A DNA stretch of 64,000 bases, taken from positions 1 through 64,000 of the forward strand of contig NZ_WIOK01000006.1 in assembly GCF_009467825.1 (NCBI RefSeq), given 5' to 3'. Position 1 is the first letter of the stretch, and each line of letters begins with the position of its first letter. The DNA comes from Cyclobacterium xiamenense. GTDB taxonomy: Bacteria > Bacteroidota > Bacteroidia > Cytophagales > Cyclobacteriaceae. This document shows positions 9,901 to 18,562 of this stretch, one piece after another. The translations under genes and the position numbers were made by a program. Under the pieces are notes generated by a model that worked only from the letters and a program-made list of their open reading frames with translations, did not search any database and had not been told where the DNA came from.

Positions 9901-10290
9901 GATTCCATCTCGTCGCCCAATGATTTCGACGGCTTCAAGCTCTACTCCATCGGTAAAAGTGGCATCAATGGTGTATTTCTGTCCTAAAGAAAGGATAATG
10001 CCATCGTATACCTTTTCATCGAACCCTACGAAAGAAAAGGTGACCGTGTACGGACCTCCCACCCGCATGTTTGGAAGGTTAAATCTGCCGTCGATATTGG
10101 TGACAGAACCATACCGCGTTCCAGAAGGTTCGTGGATCGCGACCACATTCGCTCCTGGCAAAGTTTCTCCGGTGTCATCCGACACCGTTCCCTGCATGCT
10201 GGCAGTGGTAACTCCCTGTGAATACGCTAAGTCCGAGCACACGGCAAGGATTAGCATCACAAAAAGACTTTTTTGTAGTAGTTGCCTCAT
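6973..10290 (-). CDS. Oar-like TonB-dependent outer membrane receptor
   Basis: This is an outer-membrane TonB-dependent transporter of 1105 residues. A signal peptide ends near residue 24 (DLAYSQG). It is followed by a carboxypeptidase-regulatory-like beta-sandwich (about 30-115; GTVSDDTGETLPGANVV, DGRFNLPNMRVGGPYTV), a plug domain (about 120-250; NAITKAGSNEWRGTAYTLFR), and a long 22-strand-type barrel ending in aromatic residues (VGLRYIFK). The domain order and motifs match the Oar subgroup common in Bacteroidota rather than SusC. The only linked partner is the FAS1 lipoprotein 25 bases downstream. A candidate -7 element lies 64 bases upstream. The substrate is unknown; Myxococcus Oar is tied to protein export or transport. 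Confidence 0.9.
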   Translation of the reverse strand: MRQLLQKSLFVMLILAVCSDLAYSQGVTTASMQGTVSDDTGETLPGANVVAIHEPSGTRYGSVTNIDGRFNLPNMRVGGPYTVTFSFVGFDEKVYDGIILSLGQKYTIDATFTDGVELEAVEIIGRRDGIMNADRTGASTSLNNERINSMPTISRGINDFTRLTPQSNGTSFGGADQRYNNYTIDGNLYNNNFGLGSSQFAGGNPISLDAIEEVQVNIAPYDVTQSGFTGANVNAITKAGSNEWRGTAYTLFRNDRLQGVTVNGGRDVPFSASQTNIHGIAFGGPIIKDKLFFFVSAETEINDLPGDNRLAARPEQGLLPDNQIVSRVPAERAEFVSQQLNDLYGYQTGAYENIPFADDATRLNFRLDYNVNDRNKLTVRYNRFQQLRDVTVNGNSIRGLPGSLRYRNTNRGGIEALTFRNTHYTSENNVSSIVAELNSTLGDNMANSLNIGYTSAITQRGVPGGQEFPMIEVLEFDGNTPLYYLSMGTELFTRGNLLDNKTFNLTNNFNYFMGNHTFTAGVNFEYMTFDNAFNPTWDSWYRYNSYDSFVESVINQNPNVRPDGFAIGFTYDADNPFTLPTDQVSFGQVGLYIQDEYQVTRDLKLTGGLRIDMPFYPIDAPRNPRLDALNISVENPREPGQMISPDVSQFPPVNPVFSPRFGFNWDAMGDGSLQVRGGSGLFTARPIFVHLSNQINANGITRGFVGKTADQWEEGEWQGFQSDINFYRPNPAEQEPNISSSVNVTDENFKLPQTWRSNLAADYQFGDGFIFTLEAMHSNDYNMPFSANLASTPTGESVNIGGNAYPTYSQGIEGTRINELFLLTNIDVGTYSALTLSLQKDWGSGIFTSLAYTRSQKRDFGLIGGSQAASLWPTAVQTDRNNPEEGFNRFDQPNRVVGLVSFNTKGLNEYNNTQISLFYEGGEQGRYSYTYSGNFGDGGGIRLMYVPESLEDAQLMDRVSGGVITQTAAEQWAILDQYIESDPYLRANRGRVTERNGATLPWLHRFDFRLIQDLHLTKDTNAHKLQISLDILNVGNLLKDSWGVGRQVIQSNLLNFNGVDDSGNAQFTLNSIQGQSGVYPTQISQSLFNLNQTWNAQVGLRYIFK

Positions 10291-10703
10291 TTTACTAGTA
10301 GTTAGGTTTAATTTGAAAACTTTCGGTTAGAAATTAGGCTAATTGGGCAAGTACAAAGATAACCCTATAATAAGACTATCGTTTTTGCAAATTGTTATGT
10401 TTTCAATTTATCCCGTAAAAGTAGTTAACAATTCCCTAACTTTAGAATTAAGAAGTAAATTTTTTAAATAGCCACTACACATTCTATAAAAATATTTTTT
10501 TACTAATTTTATTAAAAATACCATATAAAATTCCAACTACTTATTTTATTCATCGGGTAATTTACCTGAACGGGACCAGCAGCAGGATATTCAAAAAACA
10601 GCCGGATAAAATTTACCGATTGCGGCCCTGTATTTGAATTTTTACCGCTAAAGTCTTTATCTTTTGGACTCCAATTAGAATCCATTACCGAAAACCAATA
10701 AAA
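10291..10703. other. AT-rich divergent intergenic region
   Basis: This 413-base region separates the divergent Oar-like receptor (-) and lysoplasmalogenase-family gene (+). It is strongly AT-rich from about 10410 to 10560 and holds the receptor's candidate promoter (10354-10361). I see no reading frame or convincing structured RNA. Confidence 0.6.
10354..10361 (-). promoter_or_regulatory. Candidate Bacteroidota -7 element for Oar-like receptor
   Basis: The minus strand reads TATCTTTG, a perfect match to TAnnTTTG, 64 bases upstream of the receptor start. The nearest TTTG upstream is 26 bases away, longer than the usual 17-23, so the -33 element is weak or absent. Confidence 0.45.
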
Positions 10704-11393
10704 ATGTATAAAAAAGGAATCGTTTGGCTGTATTTTTTCCTTTTTGCAGCCATGGCCGACATGGCATTGATCGTAAACCTTGAAAATCAGTTCCGAATTT
10801 ATAGCAAACCCCTACTCATCGCCTCCCTGCTGGGGTATTTTCTACAATCTACCTGGCTGATTCGGGGAAGTTTGTTGCGAAAAAGTGTAGCCGCTGCCTT
10901 GGTTTTTTCTTTGATTGGGGACGTTTTGTTGCTATTTCCCACCTTGTTTCTATATGGACTGGGCGCTTTTTTTATGACCCTGATCTGCTACATCCTTGCC
11001 TTCAAACTCACCCAAAACCATAGCTTTAATCCGCTACGAGTCAATTTTATCAACATGTTTCTGTACAACTTACCGGTGTACATTATGGCCGCATTCGTTT
11101 ACTTCCTGATACACCGACAATTACAAGAGCTAAAAATACCAGTGGTCATCTATCTGTTGGTGCTGGTCATGATGCTTACGCTGGCCAGAGAACGGTACGG
11201 AAGAACGCCTGCTGCAAGTTTTTGGCAGGTATTCCTTGGGGCGCTCCTTTTCTTTACGTCCAACAGCTTACTTGCACTGGACCGGTTTTTCCATCCCATC
11301 CCGGATGCCGGCATTCTGACGATGGGTGCCTATATACTTGCGCAACTGCTGATCGTGATGGGCATCCGAAGCCACCTGGTACACCCGCGCTAA
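10704..11393 (+). CDS. Lysoplasmalogenase family (YhhN/TMEM86) membrane protein
   Basis: This polytopic membrane protein of 229 residues has about eight hydrophobic segments spread over its whole length. It carries YhhN-family features: the early Lys-Pro in IYSKPLLIASLLGYF, the acidic FSLIGDVLLLF segment, and the C-terminal FLGALLFFTSNSLLALDRF motif. Characterised relatives hydrolyse the vinyl-ether bond of lysoplasmalogens; many bacterial members are untested. It stands alone, divergent from the Oar-like receptor and convergent with aspS, only 24 bases apart with no obvious terminator in between. Confidence 0.85.
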   Translation: MYKKGIVWLYFFLFAAMADMALIVNLENQFRIYSKPLLIASLLGYFLQSTWLIRGSLLRKSVAAALVFSLIGDVLLLFPTLFLYGLGAFFMTLICYILAFKLTQNHSFNPLRVNFINMFLYNLPVYIMAAFVYFLIHRQLQELKIPVVIYLLVLVMMLTLARERYGRTPAASFWQVFLGALLFFTSNSLLALDRFFHPIPDAGILTMGAYILAQLLIVMGIRSHLVHPR

Positions 11394-11417
11394 GCCTCGG
11401 ATAACCCAAACCGCATC

Positions 11418-13175
11418 CTACTCCTTTTTTGGTTGGACGGACAGGGAAAGTTCTGCCAGTTGATCTCCGGAAATGGCGCTTGGTGAATTGATCATTACAT
11501 CCCTTCCTGCGTTGTTCTTTGGAAAAGCAATGTAGTCCCGGATGGAGTCGCTTCCTCCAAAAATCGCGCAAAGCCGATCGAAACCGAATGCGATGCCCCC
11601 GTGGGGGGGAGCTCCGTATTCGAAGGCTTCCATCAAAAACCCAAATTGAGCCTGCGCTTCCTCTTCCGAAAAGCCCAGGTGTCGAAACATCAGTTGCTGC
11701 CGTTCCTTATCGTGAATTCGAATGGAACCGCCTCCGATTTCCACCCCATTGATCACCAGATCGTAGGCATTGGCCCGTACGCTTCCCGGGTCCGTTTCCA
11801 GCAAAGGCAGGTCTTCCATTTTTGGGGAAGTAAAGGGATGGTGCATGGCATGGTACCGGGCGGTTTCCTCATCCCATTCCAACAGGGGAAAATCCAGTAC
11901 CCAAAGGGCCTTGTATACCGTTTTGTCCCGTAAGCCCAGATCCTCTCCCAACTTGAGGCGAAGTTCGGAAAGTTGCTTGCGAGTAGTATGGAGGTCGCCA
12001 GATAAAACCAGCAGAAGATCGCCCGGCAAAGCTCCTGCTTTTTCTGCCCAGGCCTTTAAATCATCCTGGGTATAAAACTTGTCAGCCGATGATTTGAAGC
12101 TTCCGTCCGCGTTGCATTTGACGTATACCATTCCTTTGGCCCCGATCTGCGGGCGCTTCACCCAGTTGGTGAGTTCATCGAGTTGCTTCCGCGTGTACTC
12201 AGCCGCTCCTTTAGCACAAACACCAACCACCAGCTCCGCCGAATCGAACACGTTGAACCCCTTTCCCTGGGCCAGTTCGTTTAGCTCAACAAAGGTCATC
12301 CCAAACCTTAGGTCGGGTTTATCGTTGCCGTACAGCCGCATGGCATCTGCATAGGTCATGCGCACAATGTCATCCAGGTCCAACCCCTTGACCGATTGAA
12401 AAAGGTGCCGAATCAATCCTTCAAAAAGTTCCAGAATATCCTCCTGATCAACAAAGGATAATTCACAATCTATCTGGGTAAATTCGGGCTGGCGGTCAGC
12501 ACGCAGGTCTTCGTCTCTGAAGCACTTCACAATCTGAAAATACCGGTCAAAACCGCTCACCATTAGCAATTGCTTGAAGGTTTGAGGCGATTGGGGCAAT
12601 GCATAGAACTCCCCGGGATGGATGCGGCTTGGAACCACAAAGTCCCGCGCTCCTTCCGGAGTGGATTTGATCAATACCGGCGTCTCAACCTCGATAAAAT
12701 TGGATTGATCCATGTATTTCCGGGTTTCCTGCATCATCCGGTGCCTCAGGTGAAGCTTTTCCCGGATGGTATTTCTTCGTAGATCGAGGTACCGGTATTT
12801 CATCCGCAAGTCTTCGCCTCCATCCGTTTCGTCTTCGATAATGAAGGGTGGCACCTTGGCTTTGTTCAATACCTGAATTTCTGCCACTTTTATCTCAATA
12901 TCCCCGGTGGGGATCTTGTTGTTTTTGGCGGTACGTTCAATGACCTTCCCAGTGGCCTGTACCACAAACTCCCGCCCCAATGAGGCGGCAGTTTTGAGCA
13001 TGGCGGCATCCGATTCGCCTTCTTCAAAAATTAACTGCGTGATTCCATACCTGTCCCGTAAATCCACCCAAATCAAACCACCTTTGTTTCGTACCCGTTG
13101 CACCCAGCCGGCAAGGGTTACTATTTTATTCAGATCCTCCAACCGCAACTCCCCACAAGTATGTGTCCTAAGCAT
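11418..13175 (-). CDS. aspS: Aspartate--tRNA ligase
   Basis: This enzyme charges tRNA-Asp with aspartate in the cytoplasm. The 585-residue protein has an N-terminal OB-fold anticodon-binding domain (about 1-110; [21 protein letters not shown]) and a class II core. Motif 2 is visible as [18 protein letters not shown] and motif 3 as [14 protein letters not shown] insert lies between them at about 290-410, which identifies it as bacterial-type AspRS. The length is normal and the start [10 protein letters not shown] is typical. A TATCTTTG -7 element lies 31 bases upstream. It is a single-gene unit, convergent with the lysoplasmalogenase-family gene. Confidence 0.98.
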   Translation of the reverse strand: MLRTHTCGELRLEDLNKIVTLAGWVQRVRNKGGLIWVDLRDRYGITQLIFEEGESDAAMLKTAASLGREFVVQATGKVIERTAKNNKIPTGDIEIKVAEIQVLNKAKVPPFIIEDETDGGEDLRMKYRYLDLRRNTIREKLHLRHRMMQETRKYMDQSNFIEVETPVLIKSTPEGARDFVVPSRIHPGEFYALPQSPQTFKQLLMVSGFDRYFQIVKCFRDEDLRADRQPEFTQIDCELSFVDQEDILELFEGLIRHLFQSVKGLDLDDIVRMTYADAMRLYGNDKPDLRFGMTFVELNELAQGKGFNVFDSAELVVGVCAKGAAEYTRKQLDELTNWVKRPQIGAKGMVYVKCNADGSFKSSADKFYTQDDLKAWAEKAGALPGDLLLVLSGDLHTTRKQLSELRLKLGEDLGLRDKTVYKALWVLDFPLLEWDEETARYHAMHHPFTSPKMEDLPLLETDPGSVRANAYDLVINGVEIGGGSIRIHDKERQQLMFRHLGFSEEEAQAQFGFLMEAFEYGAPPHGGIAFGFDRLCAIFGGSDSIRDYIAFPKNNAGRDVMINSPSAISGDQLAELSLSVQPKKE

Positions 13176-13205
13176 AAATTTTTACGTTTTTTTGCAATGA
13201 ATCGC

Positions 13206-13213
13206 CAAAGATA
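13206..13213 (-). promoter_or_regulatory. Candidate -7 element for aspS
   Basis: The minus strand reads TATCTTTG (consensus TAnnTTTG) about 31 bases upstream of the aspS ATG. I find no good -33 TTTG at standard spacing. Confidence 0.5.
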
Positions 13214-13408
13214 AACATTCAATGCAGAGATTGCTATTTTAGCCCCAAGATTAAACAATAGGCGGGTATTTTTACACGTTGAAAGGAGCAAACCAAAGGT
13301 GGGAATTAAATTAATCCCGTATATTGAGGCAGAAATTTCCTAAACAAGGCTGCTTTATGCGGAAAATTGACTTATTTTGTGTAGCTTTTATTATTTAAAC
13401 TTGATTTC

Positions 13409-14692
13409 ATGAAAAAATTTTGGACATACGGCGGAATCGTCTTGATTATTGGCATGACCTATTGGGTGATTCAGAAAAACGAAATTCCCGCCGAGGAAGT
13501 TGACAAGACCGATCTCCTGGAGCCCCTGGAAAGCATCCCTGTAGAAGAAAATTTGCTCTACGGAATCAACGTGGACGAGCTCGATATTACCGAGGGAATC
13601 GTACGGAGAAACGAAACACTTTCCGCCATCCTCGCCCCGTTTAACGTACCTTATCAAATTATCGATGAAATCGCCAAAAAATCTGCGGAGATTTTCGATG
13701 TCAAAAAGATCGCTTTTAATAAAAAATACACGGTTCTCACACCGAGAGATTCCCTTCGACAAGCGCGGTTTTTTATTTACGAACCAAACCCGACCGAATT
13801 TGTGGTATTCAAACTGGATCAGCCCGAAATTTACAAAGAGAGCAAACCAATGGAAATCATCGACAGGGAAATCGGGGGCACCATTACTTCTTCCCTGTAT
13901 GTAAACATGACCGAGTTGGGGCTTACCCCGGATCTGATTGACCAGTTTGCTGATTTGTACGGCTGGGTGGTCGATTTCCAACGCTTGCAAAAAGGCGATA
14001 AATTTAAGGTCATCTTCAAAGAACAGCAAGTAGAAAACAGAACGGTGGGTATAGAGGATATTGAAGCCGCTTATTTCGAGCACATGGGACAGGGGTACCA
14101 CGCCATCCCGTTCGAGCAAAATGGAATCGTTTCTTATTTTGATCAGGAAGGGAATAGCCTCAAAAAGGCCTTTCTACGTGACCCCCTCCGATTTACCCGC
14201 ATCAGCTCCCGCTATAGCCTCAGTCGTTTCCACCCGGTACAAAAGCGCTACAAAGCCCATTTGGGAACGGATTATGCCGCGCCCAGGGGAACGGAAATCC
14301 GTACGGTAGGCGACGGTACCGTATTGGAAGCGGGATACAGTGGGGGAAATGGAAACTACGTCAAAATTAAGCACAACGGCACCTACACCACCCAATACCT
14401 ACACATGTCCAAAATCGGAAAAGGTATTCGCAAAGGTACCCGGGTGAAGCAAGGGCAGGTTATAGGCTACGTGGGAAGTACCGGCCTTGCCACCGGTCCC
14501 CACCTATGTTTCCGCTTCTGGAAACACGGCAAACAGGTGGATTGGCTAAAGGAGGACATCCCACCCGCAGAACCCATCGCGGAAGAGAACCTGCAGGCTT
14601 TCGAACAAATAAAGTCAGAAAAAATAACCAAACTGCTGGCGATCCCCTACAGTGAAAAAACAGAATTACTTACAAGTTCTTTTGCTGACTGA
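13409..14692 (+). CDS. M23 family peptidoglycan metallopeptidase
   Basis: This is a probable envelope peptidoglycan endopeptidase of 427 residues. An N-terminal membrane anchor/signal segment (about 5-21) is followed by an acidic linker. A LysM/OapA-like region comes next (about 60-130; RRNETLSAILAPFNVPYQII), and the M23 LytM-like domain occupies about 275-380. Zinc-site residues are visible: His284 and Asp288 in HLGTDYAAP, then YLHM. The final motif reads His365-Leu-Cys367 (GPHLCFRFWK) where textbook M23 enzymes have HxH, so Cys may take the place of the last His. The gene is monocistronic, divergent from aspS and 573 bases before a SusC gene. Confidence 0.92.
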   Translation: MKKFWTYGGIVLIIGMTYWVIQKNEIPAEEVDKTDLLEPLESIPVEENLLYGINVDELDITEGIVRRNETLSAILAPFNVPYQIIDEIAKKSAEIFDVKKIAFNKKYTVLTPRDSLRQARFFIYEPNPTEFVVFKLDQPEIYKESKPMEIIDREIGGTITSSLYVNMTELGLTPDLIDQFADLYGWVVDFQRLQKGDKFKVIFKEQQVENRTVGIEDIEAAYFEHMGQGYHAIPFEQNGIVSYFDQEGNSLKKAFLRDPLRFTRISSRYSLSRFHPVQKRYKAHLGTDYAAPRGTEIRTVGDGTVLEAGYSGGNGNYVKIKHNGTYTTQYLHMSKIGKGIRKGTRVKQGQVIGYVGSTGLATGPHLCFRFWKHGKQVDWLKEDIPPAEPIAEENLQAFEQIKSEKITKLLAIPYSEKTELLTSSFAD

Positions 14693-15265
14693 CAACGGTT
14701 CAAATTTACACCTATACAAAAGGAAGTTGTATCGGATTTAAAAATATCGGCTCAAGTTCAACCCATTACCAAAACTGAATATTCAATAAGGTTAATCGAA
14801 TATCGGTGTTGATTTGGTAAAAAAAATCGGCATCTTTTGCAAAGATTTAACACTTCCGGTGAAAAAATAATTATTTCGTCAGATTTCTTCCTGACATGAT
14901 TTTATTCGTTTTGGATTTCTCAGGATTATGCCCGATCATGCCCAAGCTCTCACTTTTGCGAAAATGGGAAAGTTTCCATTTTTTTAGTTATAATAAAACA
15001 TAAAACAAACTTTAATTTGGGTTTATGGCTTTATAATCATTATTGGCAATAATTTATTTTACACCTGCCTGGTTCTCGCTTTCCTCTGAGGCAATCGCCA
15101 CCTCGGGAGAACCAGCGATGCATCTTAGACCTCAATAGTTGTCATTAATTTCTGATTATCAGTATTTTAAGTATATTTTTTTTCTTTAGTTTCCAAATTT
15201 TTCGGACAAAATGGCCGATTATCTCAAACATTGGCTAACTTCCCTATTCCACTAACAACTAACAC
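14693..15265. other. Intergenic region upstream of first SusC/SusD operon
   Basis: This gene-free stretch is AT-rich and includes the structured element at 15069-15115. It presumably contains the M23 gene's 3' end signals and the SusC promoter, but I find no exact TAnnTTTG match near SusC. Confidence 0.55.
15069..15115 (+). promoter_or_regulatory. Two-stem RNA-like element in SusC leader region
   Basis: A 9-bp perfect outer stem CTGGTTCTC/GAGAACCAG (15069-15077 with 15107-15115) encloses an inner 4-bp stem GAGG/CCTC (15088-15091 with 15101-15104) with a 9-base loop. It is not followed by a U-tract, so it is not an obvious terminator for the upstream M23 gene. It ends about 150 bases before the SusC start. 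A cis-acting leader structure is inferred. Confidence 0.35.
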
Positions 15266-18200
15266 ATGAGAAAGAAATTACCACTAATTTTATTAGTCGG
15301 GCTTTTCGTGCAATTTTCTTTTGCGCAGACCCAACGAATTAGCGGAACAATCCTATCCGCAGAAGACAACTCTCCCATACCCGGAGTGAGTATACTGGTC
15401 AAAGGCTCCACGACCGGAACCGTTTCTGACCTGGATGGCAACTATGCCTTTGATGTCCCTTCGCAAGCAGAAACCCTCGTCTTTTCCTTTATTGGTATGG
15501 CCACGCAGGAAGCGGTCATCGGAGGTCGCTCGGTGATCGATGTATCGATGGCTTCCAGCATGAATGCATTAAATGAAGTCGTCGTCACGGCTATCGGTAT
15601 TGAACGGGAAAAGAAAGCCCTGGGCTATGCCGTTTCCGAGGTAGACTCGGAGGACCTCACCCAACGCTCCGAACCGGATGTGGTACGTGCACTAAATGGA
15701 AAGGTGGCCGGCGTGCTCATTCAAGGCTCAGGTGGCGTGACCGGAGGCAATACCAACATCACCATTCGCGGAAGCTCTTCCCTTACCGGAAACAATCAAC
15801 CCTTATTTGTCGTGGATGGAATTCCTTTCGATAACTCTACCCAGGGCTTCTCTAATTCGGAGGGAAATAGCGTTACGAACCGCTCCTTCGACATAGATCC
15901 AAATATTGTTGCTTCGGTAACGGTATTAAAGGGAGCTGCCGCTGCGGCACTATATGGATCTAGAGCCCAAAATGGCGTCGTGATCATAACGACCAAAAGT
16001 GGGAGCGGAATTTCCCGCAAAGGAATGGAAGTCAGCTATAGCACCTCCTTCGGCGTCGAGGAAGTAGCCAAGCTTCCGGATTACCAAAACGAGTACGGAC
16101 AAGGTGGCAACGGAAATGTATACATCGAAAACTATTTCGGTTCCTTTGGCGCGCCCTACACGGCCTACGACTCCGTGCCGCATCCGTATACCAACCCTGC
16201 CTTGGGTCCCTATCTCAACTCCCCTTCCTACCAAAACGTAGCTACCCGCGGAGACAACGTCCGGTACCAGCCCTTTACGGATAAATACCGGAACTTTTTC
16301 GAGCGGGGACAATTACAGGAACACGCCGTATCGGTGCAATCGGGGGGAGAAAAAACATCGGTTTCGGCGGGCCTTTCCTGGATGGACAATACCGGGATCA
16401 TCCCGAATTCCTCGGTCAACCGAATTTCGGCAAACGTAGGCGGAAATGCGGAATTGGACAATGGGTTGAAACTAAGTGCTTCACTCAATTACGTGAGTAC
16501 CGTGCAAAAAAACCCGGCACTCGGTAGCGGTAATTTTGGTGGTTTTAATCAATCGGCCGCTCAGTTGGTCTTGTGGATGCCCACGAGTTTTGACCTGGAC
16601 GGCTATCCCTACCAACGGGATGAAGACGGAGGTGCCATGTACTACCGTACCGCAAACAACCCCCTATGGGTGGCGGATAACTCCATGAACGAAAGCAATG
16701 TGGACCGCTACTTTGGAAACATCAAAGCCAGCTATGACCTGACCGACTGGCTCTCGGTGGCCTACCAACTTGGATACAATGCCTACACCGATCGTCGGTT
16801 TTTTATGATGGAGCCAGGAGGCTTCGGTTCGGCTATTCAGCAATCCGGTTTCATGCGCAGATCCAATTTCTCCAACGCAGAATTGGACGGGAACCTTTTG
16901 ATCAACATCAACAAAGCCCTTTCGGATGACTTTTACCTACGCACCATCACGGGCTGGAATATCAACCAACGCACCACTACGACCAACCAATTTGGTGGAA
17001 ATGGAGTCATCGAACGGGGCATTCAATCGTTTACAAACACCTCTTCGCAGTTTATTATTGAAGACCGCTTCGTCCGAAGAAGGTTTGCCGGCTTGTTTGC
17101 CGATGTTTCGCTGGCTTATCAGGAATGGGCCTTTTTGAACCTGACGGCAAGAAACGATTGGTCCTCCACCTTGCCGGAAAACAACCGGAGCTACTTTTAT
17201 CCCGGACTTAGTACCTCTGTCATTCTGAGCGATGCGCTGGAATGGAACAGCTCTTTTCTTGATTATGCCAAAATCAGGGCAGGTATCGGGCAGGTTGGAA
17301 ACGACGCCGATCCCTATCTTACTACCAACAATTTCCTACTCAACCAACCAGTGAATAGTGGCGGCGGTAGTACCCAATTTCCGTTTGCAAACCAATACGG
17401 CACTGTAAACGGCTCCGCCATCAACAGCAACCGGGGTAATCCACTCTTAAAACCCGAGCTCACCACCGAAACCGAACTGGGCACCGAGTTGCTATTCCTA
17501 AACCAACGAATCGGTCTGGACTTCACCTACTACGACCGTACCACGGAAAACGGAATCACCGCAATCAATGTCCCTCCCTCCAGTGGTTCGGCCACTCAGG
17601 TGGTTAATATTGGAAAGGTACGAAACCGAGGGATTGAAATCGGCTTGAACCTAAAAGTTTTGGAACGCCCCAATGGCTTTAACTGGGATATTTTTACCGC
17701 CTTTACACGAAACAGAAACGAGGTTTTGGAACTACAGGAAGGAGTGGACCAAATCGTTTTAACCAGCAGTGCCGGAAGTAGTGAAATTGTGCAAATCGCG
17801 CATCGTACCGGGCAGCCGTTTGGTGTACTCATCGGTAGGAAGGCCATCCGCGACGCGGCAGGCAACCTACTTATCGATGGATTACCAGGAACTACCTTTG
17901 GAAAGTACATTGACAATCCGGAACCCCAGGTGATCGGAGATCCCAACCCGGATTTTGTCGTGGGGATTACCAACGACTTCTCCTACAAAGGGCTAAAGCT
18001 AGCCGTGGTGATGGACTGGGTGCAGGGAGGAGACCTGTATTCCAAATCCAACCGGGAAATTGTCGGACGAGGTCTAACGAACGACGCGGGTGACCGGATG
18101 GTTTCCCGAATCATGCCCGGATACATCGCTGCCAGAAACGCAGACGGAAGTCTCACCCGGGATGAAAATGGTAATTACATGGCGGCAGTAGACGCCAGCG

Positions 18201-18550
18201 GTGAACCCATTCGAAACACCATCAACATTACCAATTTTAATTGGTGGTACGACCGCGGCGGCTTCGGCTGGAATGCCGCTGAAGAGTTTCATACCTTCGA
18301 TGCGACGGTGTTCCGACTGAGAGAAGTAGCGCTCAGTTACAGCTTTCCGGCGCGATGGCTCCAAAAAACCCCCTTTGGTTCTGCCAATCTAGGCATGTCG
18401 GGGAGAAACCTGTGGTTTATCACACCGAATCTTCACGAGGGTTTAAACCTGGATCCGGAAACGAGTTCCTTTCCCGGCCTGAGAGGTATTGACTTTATCG
18501 GTGTGCCATCGGCAAGAAGATACAGCATGAATTTATCCGTGACCTTTTAA
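15266..18550 (+). CDS. SusC/RagA family TonB-linked outer membrane protein (first pair)
   Basis: This is the outer-membrane importer partner of the SusD encoded next to it. It has a signal peptide ending near residue 20 (QFSFAQTQRISG) and a carboxypeptidase-D-regulatory-like domain (about 22-105; ILSAEDNSPIPGVSILVKG, DLDGNYAFDV). The plug domain (about 110-240) carries the SusC/RagA signatures ITIRGSSSLTGNNQPLFVVDG and LKGAAAAALYGSRAQNGVVII. A large barrel ends in MNLSVTF. The 1094-residue length is normal. The SusD gene starts 12 bases after its stop. No glycoside hydrolase, peptidase or sigma/anti-sigma pair is linked, so the ligand is unknown. Its plug-start sequence (ALGYAVSEVD) resembles that of the second SusC at 33654-36890 (ALGYTVQQVD). 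Confidence 0.95.
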   Translation: MRKKLPLILLVGLFVQFSFAQTQRISGTILSAEDNSPIPGVSILVKGSTTGTVSDLDGNYAFDVPSQAETLVFSFIGMATQEAVIGGRSVIDVSMASSMNALNEVVVTAIGIEREKKALGYAVSEVDSEDLTQRSEPDVVRALNGKVAGVLIQGSGGVTGGNTNITIRGSSSLTGNNQPLFVVDGIPFDNSTQGFSNSEGNSVTNRSFDIDPNIVASVTVLKGAAAAALYGSRAQNGVVIITTKSGSGISRKGMEVSYSTSFGVEEVAKLPDYQNEYGQGGNGNVYIENYFGSFGAPYTAYDSVPHPYTNPALGPYLNSPSYQNVATRGDNVRYQPFTDKYRNFFERGQLQEHAVSVQSGGEKTSVSAGLSWMDNTGIIPNSSVNRISANVGGNAELDNGLKLSASLNYVSTVQKNPALGSGNFGGFNQSAAQLVLWMPTSFDLDGYPYQRDEDGGAMYYRTANNPLWVADNSMNESNVDRYFGNIKASYDLTDWLSVAYQLGYNAYTDRRFFMMEPGGFGSAIQQSGFMRRSNFSNAELDGNLLININKALSDDFYLRTITGWNINQRTTTTNQFGGNGVIERGIQSFTNTSSQFIIEDRFVRRRFAGLFADVSLAYQEWAFLNLTARNDWSSTLPENNRSYFYPGLSTSVILSDALEWNSSFLDYAKIRAGIGQVGNDADPYLTTNNFLLNQPVNSGGGSTQFPFANQYGTVNGSAINSNRGNPLLKPELTTETELGTELLFLNQRIGLDFTYYDRTTENGITAINVPPSSGSATQVVNIGKVRNRGIEIGLNLKVLERPNGFNWDIFTAFTRNRNEVLELQEGVDQIVLTSSAGSSEIVQIAHRTGQPFGVLIGRKAIRDAAGNLLIDGLPGTTFGKYIDNPEPQVIGDPNPDFVVGITNDFSYKGLKLAVVMDWVQGGDLYSKSNREIVGRGLTNDAGDRMVSRIMPGYIAARNADGSLTRDENGNYMAAVDASGEPIRNTINITNFNWWYDRGGFGWNAAEEFHTFDATVFRLREVALSYSFPARWLQKTPFGSANLGMSGRNLWFITPNLHEGLNLDPETSSFPGLRGIDFIGVPSARRYSMNLSVTF

Positions 18551-18562
18551 TTAGCTCTGAAA

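Noticed and set aside
13391-14119. 242-codon open frame on the minus strand
   Set aside because: It is antisense to the M23 peptidase gene, which has the real family motifs.
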